A DNA stretch of 64,000 nt. Source: Flavobacteriales bacterium. Lineage in GTDB: Bacteria > Bacteroidota > Bacteroidia > Flavobacteriales_F > PHOS-HE28. Positions 59,788 to 64,000 of the stretch are shown here, in pieces. Made by a program: the position numbers and the translations under genes. The stretch is taken from the NCBI GenBank assembly GCA_016717305.1, contig JADKFY010000004.1:186001-250000 (forward strand), read 5' to 3'. How positions within the stretch are numbered: position 1 is the first letter of the stretch; each line of letters starts with the position of its first letter. The notes under the pieces were generated by a model. That model saw only the letters and a program-made list of their open reading frames with translations, did not search any database and was not told the origin of the DNA.

Positions 59788-62466
59788 ATGTATCGACACC
59801 TACGCAACCTTGTTCCATCACTTTTACTCACTGCGCTTTTGCCCATTGGTCAAGCAAATGCCCAAGGTGACACCGCGATAGTTGTTTGCGGGGCAGCAGC
59901 CTTGTTGCCCACGTACTGCTATACGGCTGCTGATGCTCAGCAATGGAATTACGAAAGTTCAGGCTCGGGAACCATGCGCCTTCGGTTCCTTAGAGGCACC
60001 ATCGAAAGTGCTTTCTATGACAGCCTCCGGATCTATGACGGTCAGGACAATACGGGCACCCTGCTGTACGAGCACCTTGGCAATACGGTGCATTTGGGTC
60101 CGGTGGGCAGTGGTACGGCCAGCACCACCAACGAGTACGAGACGATAGAAGTGTATGCCTCCGGTACCAGCTTTTATATGGAAATGAGTTCGGATGGAAG
60201 TGTGGAATGTGCGGACGAGTTCAATGAATTCGATGAATGGGAATGGGAGGTGGTTTGTTTGGATTGTACCATTCCATTGGCAACGTACACGGTGATCGAT
60301 GATTGCGATGCGAATACCTTCACCATTCCAATTGATGTTGCCAATACCGGTGACGGCACTTTAGTGAACATCGTCTATAGCTTGAATGGCGGTGGAGCAC
60401 AAACAGTTCAGGTTGTTGGGGTCGGGTCCACGGTGCTTGGACCATTCTTACAGAACGACACGGTGAATGTGGTGGTGGAGCACGAGACCAACTTCCTGTG
60501 CAACGTTTCATTCGGTGACCTCACCGATACGGGTACCTGTCCTGAATTGATCGCTTGCGGCACCGACCTTGTCAACACGGTTTGCTATGAGAACAACGCG
60601 GACCTTCGTTATTATTATCAGGGGACAGGCACGGTGCCACTGGCGGTCCAATTCAGCGCCGGCTTGCTTTACTTTGCTGACTCATTGATCATATACGACG
60701 GTGGAGACATTACTGCTCCACGTCTCTATGCGAGTTCAAATATGAATGTGACCGGTGTACTGCTGGTCACTACCAACCCTGAACATCGGTTGACGGTACA
60801 GGTCAAGTCGGATGAATTCACGTCGTGTTCCGATGATTTTGCACCAGAGCCCATGTCATGGCGCGTAGCCTGTTACGATTGCGTTCCAACAAGCGCTTCA
60901 TTCAACATTGTACAAACTTGCACCGATAGCCTATTTACGATTGAAGTGGTGATAAGCGATCTTGGTTCTGACACCGATCCGGAGATCTTTTCCACCGCTA
61001 CCACCGACACCGTAACTGTTACGACGACCGGCACTACCACACTGGGTCCGTTCGCCTGGGGTACATTGGTGGAGGTTACGATCCGCAACAGTGCCAATGT
61101 GCTGTGCAACGTTTATAGTGCGGTGCTCTCGAACCCGGTATGTCCGGTCGCTGTGCCTTGCCCGGGGCCGGGTTTGCAAGAGACCTATTGCTATACGGCG
61201 GATGATGTCCGTGCATGGTCCTACGAACTGGATGGCGGCCCGGGCAACCTGCGCCTCACCTTCGACCAAGGGACCATTGAAAGCTCCGACTACGATCACA
61301 TCTACATTTTTGATGGCCCTGACAACACGGCGCCGATCCTTTGGTCCAACACGGCACTTTATCCGGCAAATACGGGTTCCCCAACAGGGTTCGGCGCTCA
61401 AACAACTGGAGAGTTGGGTCCTGTAGGAAGTGGGACCCCGGATAATTCGGGCAACTATTTCGCGGTGGAGGTGGTTGCATCCGGACAGAGCTTGTATGTG
61501 GAATTGACCTCGGATTTCATTGTGCAATGCGGATCCTTCGGCTTCGACCCATGGGAGTGGCGGGTGTACTGCATTGATTGCGACAACCCTTCAGTATCCG
61601 TGAACTTGGTTCCCGATTGTGCCCACCGGGCTTACAATGCGGAAGTAACCGTAACCGATGCGGGGGCTGATGCAGATCTCTCGATCACCAACTTGAATAC
61701 CGGCGATACGCTGACGAATGTGGGGGTTGGTGTGCATCAATTCGGTCCATTTCCCGTGGATAGTGTTTCGGTGATCCAAGTGTTCAACCAGATCTACCCA
61801 CAATGCCGCTACCTGAGCGATCCCATTACGTATGCTGCAGATAGTTGTGTGATCGTGAGTTGCGGTGTTGACCAATACGATTACTGCTACGGGGACAACG
61901 AGGATCGCTGGTATACTTATCAGTCCGCAGTCGATGTCCCGCTTACGATCCAGTTCACTGGAGGTGTGCTGTTGACCGGCGATCTGATCACTATTTACGA
62001 TGGAAAGGATGCCACGGGAGCACCATTGTTCCAAGGCAACAACAATGGCAACTCTCTGGCTGGCTTGAACGTGAACACGTCTGCGGCCAACACAGGGCAC
62101 TACATCACGTTGCGAATTCGGTCCAACGAGAGTGGATCTTGTTCAACCGGCGAAACCACCGAAGAATTGCAGTGGGCTATTGGCTGCGGAGTTGTAGGCC
62201 TTTCGGAACTTGAAGAAGGTTCGTTCAGCGTGTATCCTAACCCCACAGAAGGGTTGTTGCAGATCGAATTGAGTGGCAAGGAAGAAGGCAAAGTGCAACT
62301 CCGTATTTTGGATATGAGCGGGCGTTTGGTGCAAGATCAACTGCTCCAGATGAATGCTGGTACCCGTAGCACTGCGGATATTTCCAGCGTACAAAACGGG
62401 CAGTACATGGTGCAACTCGTTACCGCGAACTGGGTAAGGACCGCGCGTGTCCAAGTGGTGCGTTGA
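59788..62466 (+). CDS. Secreted CUB-like repeat protein with T9SS type-A sorting domain
   Basis: An 892-residue protein with a signal peptide (LRNLVPSLLLTALLPIGQANAQ). Four or more CUB-like modules follow, each with paired cysteines, a TYCYTAADAQQWNYESSGSG-type start, LRFLRGTIES...DSLRIYDGQDNTGTLLY and a WEWEVVCLDC-type end. The interspersed NTGDGTLVNIVYSLNGG modules resemble CARDB-like domains. The C-terminus (FSVYPNPTEGLLQIELSG ... ILDMSGRLVQDQ ... NGQYMVQLVT) is a sorting domain. Exported by T9SS; ligand unknown. A close paralogue follows in tandem. Confidence 0.88.
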   Translation: MYRHLRNLVPSLLLTALLPIGQANAQGDTAIVVCGAAALLPTYCYTAADAQQWNYESSGSGTMRLRFLRGTIESAFYDSLRIYDGQDNTGTLLYEHLGNTVHLGPVGSGTASTTNEYETIEVYASGTSFYMEMSSDGSVECADEFNEFDEWEWEVVCLDCTIPLATYTVIDDCDANTFTIPIDVANTGDGTLVNIVYSLNGGGAQTVQVVGVGSTVLGPFLQNDTVNVVVEHETNFLCNVSFGDLTDTGTCPELIACGTDLVNTVCYENNADLRYYYQGTGTVPLAVQFSAGLLYFADSLIIYDGGDITAPRLYASSNMNVTGVLLVTTNPEHRLTVQVKSDEFTSCSDDFAPEPMSWRVACYDCVPTSASFNIVQTCTDSLFTIEVVISDLGSDTDPEIFSTATTDTVTVTTTGTTTLGPFAWGTLVEVTIRNSANVLCNVYSAVLSNPVCPVAVPCPGPGLQETYCYTADDVRAWSYELDGGPGNLRLTFDQGTIESSDYDHIYIFDGPDNTAPILWSNTALYPANTGSPTGFGAQTTGELGPVGSGTPDNSGNYFAVEVVASGQSLYVELTSDFIVQCGSFGFDPWEWRVYCIDCDNPSVSVNLVPDCAHRAYNAEVTVTDAGADADLSITNLNTGDTLTNVGVGVHQFGPFPVDSVSVIQVFNQIYPQCRYLSDPITYAADSCVIVSCGVDQYDYCYGDNEDRWYTYQSAVDVPLTIQFTGGVLLTGDLITIYDGKDATGAPLFQGNNNGNSLAGLNVNTSAANTGHYITLRIRSNESGSCSTGETTEELQWAIGCGVVGLSELEEGSFSVYPNPTEGLLQIELSGKEEGKVQLRILDMSGRLVQDQLLQMNAGTRSTADISSVQNGQYMVQLVTANWVRTARVQVVR

Positions 62467-62489
62467 AAACAAGATCTTGCGATGAACTA

Positions 62490-62514
62490 GGGGCTGCCTC
62501 AAAAGGGTGGCCCC
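62490..62514 (+). terminator. Intrinsic terminator after the CUB-like protein gene
   Basis: GGGGCTGCC pairs with GGTGGCCCC (9 bp, two G-U pairs) around a 7-nt A-rich loop, followed by TTCTTGTTT. It starts 24 bp after the stop, so the two tandem paralogues are probably separate transcripts. Confidence 0.75.
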
Positions 62515-62722
62515 TTCTTGTTTGGTCATCGTCAACGGCGAACACGTCTTCCTCATCCGAGATCGACCCAAGTCCAACCTCGTCCGTTTTCAGAGTAGAT
62601 CGGCAGAATAAAAGCACGCACGTGCACGATCGTAAATCGAAGGCAACAACCCAGCTTTATTGCTGAACCCCAGGAGACCTTAACTTAGCCGCCTAACCCT
62701 AAATGAACCAATCCCGGAAAAC

Positions 62723-64000
62723 ATGATTCGATTTGGACGATTATTGACCATGGCGTTGGTCGTTTGGGCCACGGCGCCAATGCAAACTGCACATGCCCAA
62801 GGAGATACAGCGATCGTTGTATGCGGAGCAGCCCCTTTGCTTCCGACATATTGTTACGTAGCAAGTGATGCCCAGACATGGAATTATCAAAGCTTGGGAT
62901 CGGGAACGTTGCGTTTGAGATTCCTACAAGGCACGATCGAGAGCGCAGTTTCGATAGTCTGGAGATATATGATGGCACGGATGCCACTGGTACCTTGCTG
63001 TACCAGCACACCGGCGAGGCAGTGAACCTGGGACCAGTGGGCAGTGGAATGAACACCAGCACGGTCATCTTTGATGAAGTTGAGGTTTACTCCACCACGG
63101 GAAATTTCTTCATGTTGATGAACTCGGATGGAAGTGTGCAGTGTAACGGTTCCACCACTTATGACCAATGGGAATGGGAAGTTGTATGCTTGGACTGCAC
63201 CATCCCCGTTGTCTCATACACCATCGTTGATGATTGTGCGAACAACCAGTTCAGTATTCCGATAGAAGTGACGGATACGGGAGATGGTGCTGCAGTCAAC
63301 ATCGTTTTTGTGCTGAATGGGGTGCGCCGGAAACCCTTTCCAACATTGGAGCAGGGATCACGGTGCTTGGGCCATTTAACCAGAACGATACGGTCAATGT
63401 GGTTGTTGAGCACGAAAGCAATTTTCTGTGCAATGTGAACTTCGGTGACCTTACCGATACGGGTACATGCCCTGAGTTGATCAATTGCGGAACCGAGTGG
63501 ATGGACCAGCTTTGTTATACTGACAACATTGATCAGCGCTATTACTACCAAGGAACAGGTACAGTGCCTATCGCGATCTACTTTGATCAAGGGTTGATCA
63601 CCGCCGGGGACACGGTCATCATATACGATGGCGGGGATATCAGCGCGCCGAGATTGTTCACGAGCACAAATACCTTTGACCTTACCAATCGCATGTACGT
63701 TAGTACGAATCCGGAGCATCGCCTTACGTTGCGCATTCGCTCCAATGGCTTTACATCGTGCGCGACCAGCACACCTCAGGTCCCGGCCAGTTGGACCGTT
63801 GGTTGTTTTGATTGTGTGCCTGCTAATGCCACGTTCACAATTGTGCAGGATTGCGCCAATGCCCAGTACTCCATCGACGTGGCGATCAGCGATCTTGGCT
63901 CGGCCACCGAACTAGGGATCATTTCCACCTTATCCACAGACACCATTTTCGTGAGTTCTGTTGGCACAACCTCTGTTGGTCCTTTCGCCACTGGAACGAT
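62723..64000 (+). pseudogene. Tandem paralogue of the CUB-like T9SS protein, two frame breaks, 3' end outside window
   Basis: The protein starts MIRFGRLLTMALVVWATAP with a signal peptide and follows the paralogue 59788-62466 closely (QGDTAIVVCGAAPLLPTYCY versus QGDTAIVVCGAAALLPTYCY). Continuous homology needs three frames: 62723 to about 62950, about 62950 to 63320 (SLEIYDGTDATGTLLYQHTG), and 63321 to the window end (GAPETLSNIGAGITVLGPFN ... GTCPELINCGTE). Each break is fixed by one added base, at the TTTC of 62949-62952 and at the GGGG run 63319-63322. It is either a young pseudogene or an intact gene with sequencing errors. Confidence 0.8.

Overview
The window looks like chromosome from a Bacteroidota bacterium, most likely Flavobacteriales, at roughly 50-55% GC by eye. 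The evidence is a PorP/SprF-like protein beside a giant type-B (CHU_C-like) secreted protein, several secreted proteins with C-terminal type IX secretion (T9SS) sorting domains, GLPGLI-like and MORN/YwqK-like families, ribonuclease Y next to zapA, and TAnnTTTG-type -7 promoter elements instead of sigma70 boxes. I saw no rRNA, tRNA or CRISPR array.

Layout. 1-7.6 kb: end of the NAD(P)H-hydrate repair gene, Sua5-like/transaldolase pair (minus), MORN-repeat protein, mnmA, lipoprotein, subtilisin-like T9SS protease and aat. 7.8-18.9 kb: GNAT-like protein, S9 peptidase, membrane protein, a frameshifted T9SS beta-propeller protein, secreted proteins, and a GT-C/TPR membrane protein, with three copies of a roughly 95-bp intergenic repeat. 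19-24.2 kb: overlapping minus-strand envelope genes (membrane protein, GDPD lipoprotein, YiiX-like hydrolase) and an M23 peptidase. 24.3-28.3 kb: coiled-coil/ZapA/RNase Y, methyltransferase and sugar-nucleotide epimerase. 28.3-37.2 kb: membrane protein/WD40 pair, conserved unknowns, a frameshifted outer-membrane-type protein, a DUF6445-like protein and a potassium channel.

37.3-44.5 kb is the accessory hot spot. An IS110-family element has a long structured 5' noncoding end (candidate bridge RNA) and sits between two REP-like repeats. Downstream of ftsK lies a VapBC-type toxin-antitoxin pair, followed by a second, diverged copy of the ftsK 3' end and further gene remnants. 44.7-49.3 kb: GLPGLI-like lipoprotein, then arginase, CtlX-like citrulline hydrolase and argS. 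49.3-54.4 kb: PorP/SprF plus its giant secreted partner. 54.4-56 kb is gene-poor with a decayed GNAT gene. 56-64 kb: ffh, folD, outer-membrane protein, HAD-like protein, and two tandem paralogous CUB-like T9SS proteins, the second frameshifted and cut by the window end.

Six single-base frame breaks occur in otherwise good coding sequence. Five are explained by a one-base deletion, two of those in A or G runs. This suggests residual sequencing error, although true pseudogenes cannot be excluded. The best candidates for new biology are the ftsK-tail/vapBC arrangement, the IS110 noncoding end, the intergenic repeat family and the zapA-rny spacer hairpin.
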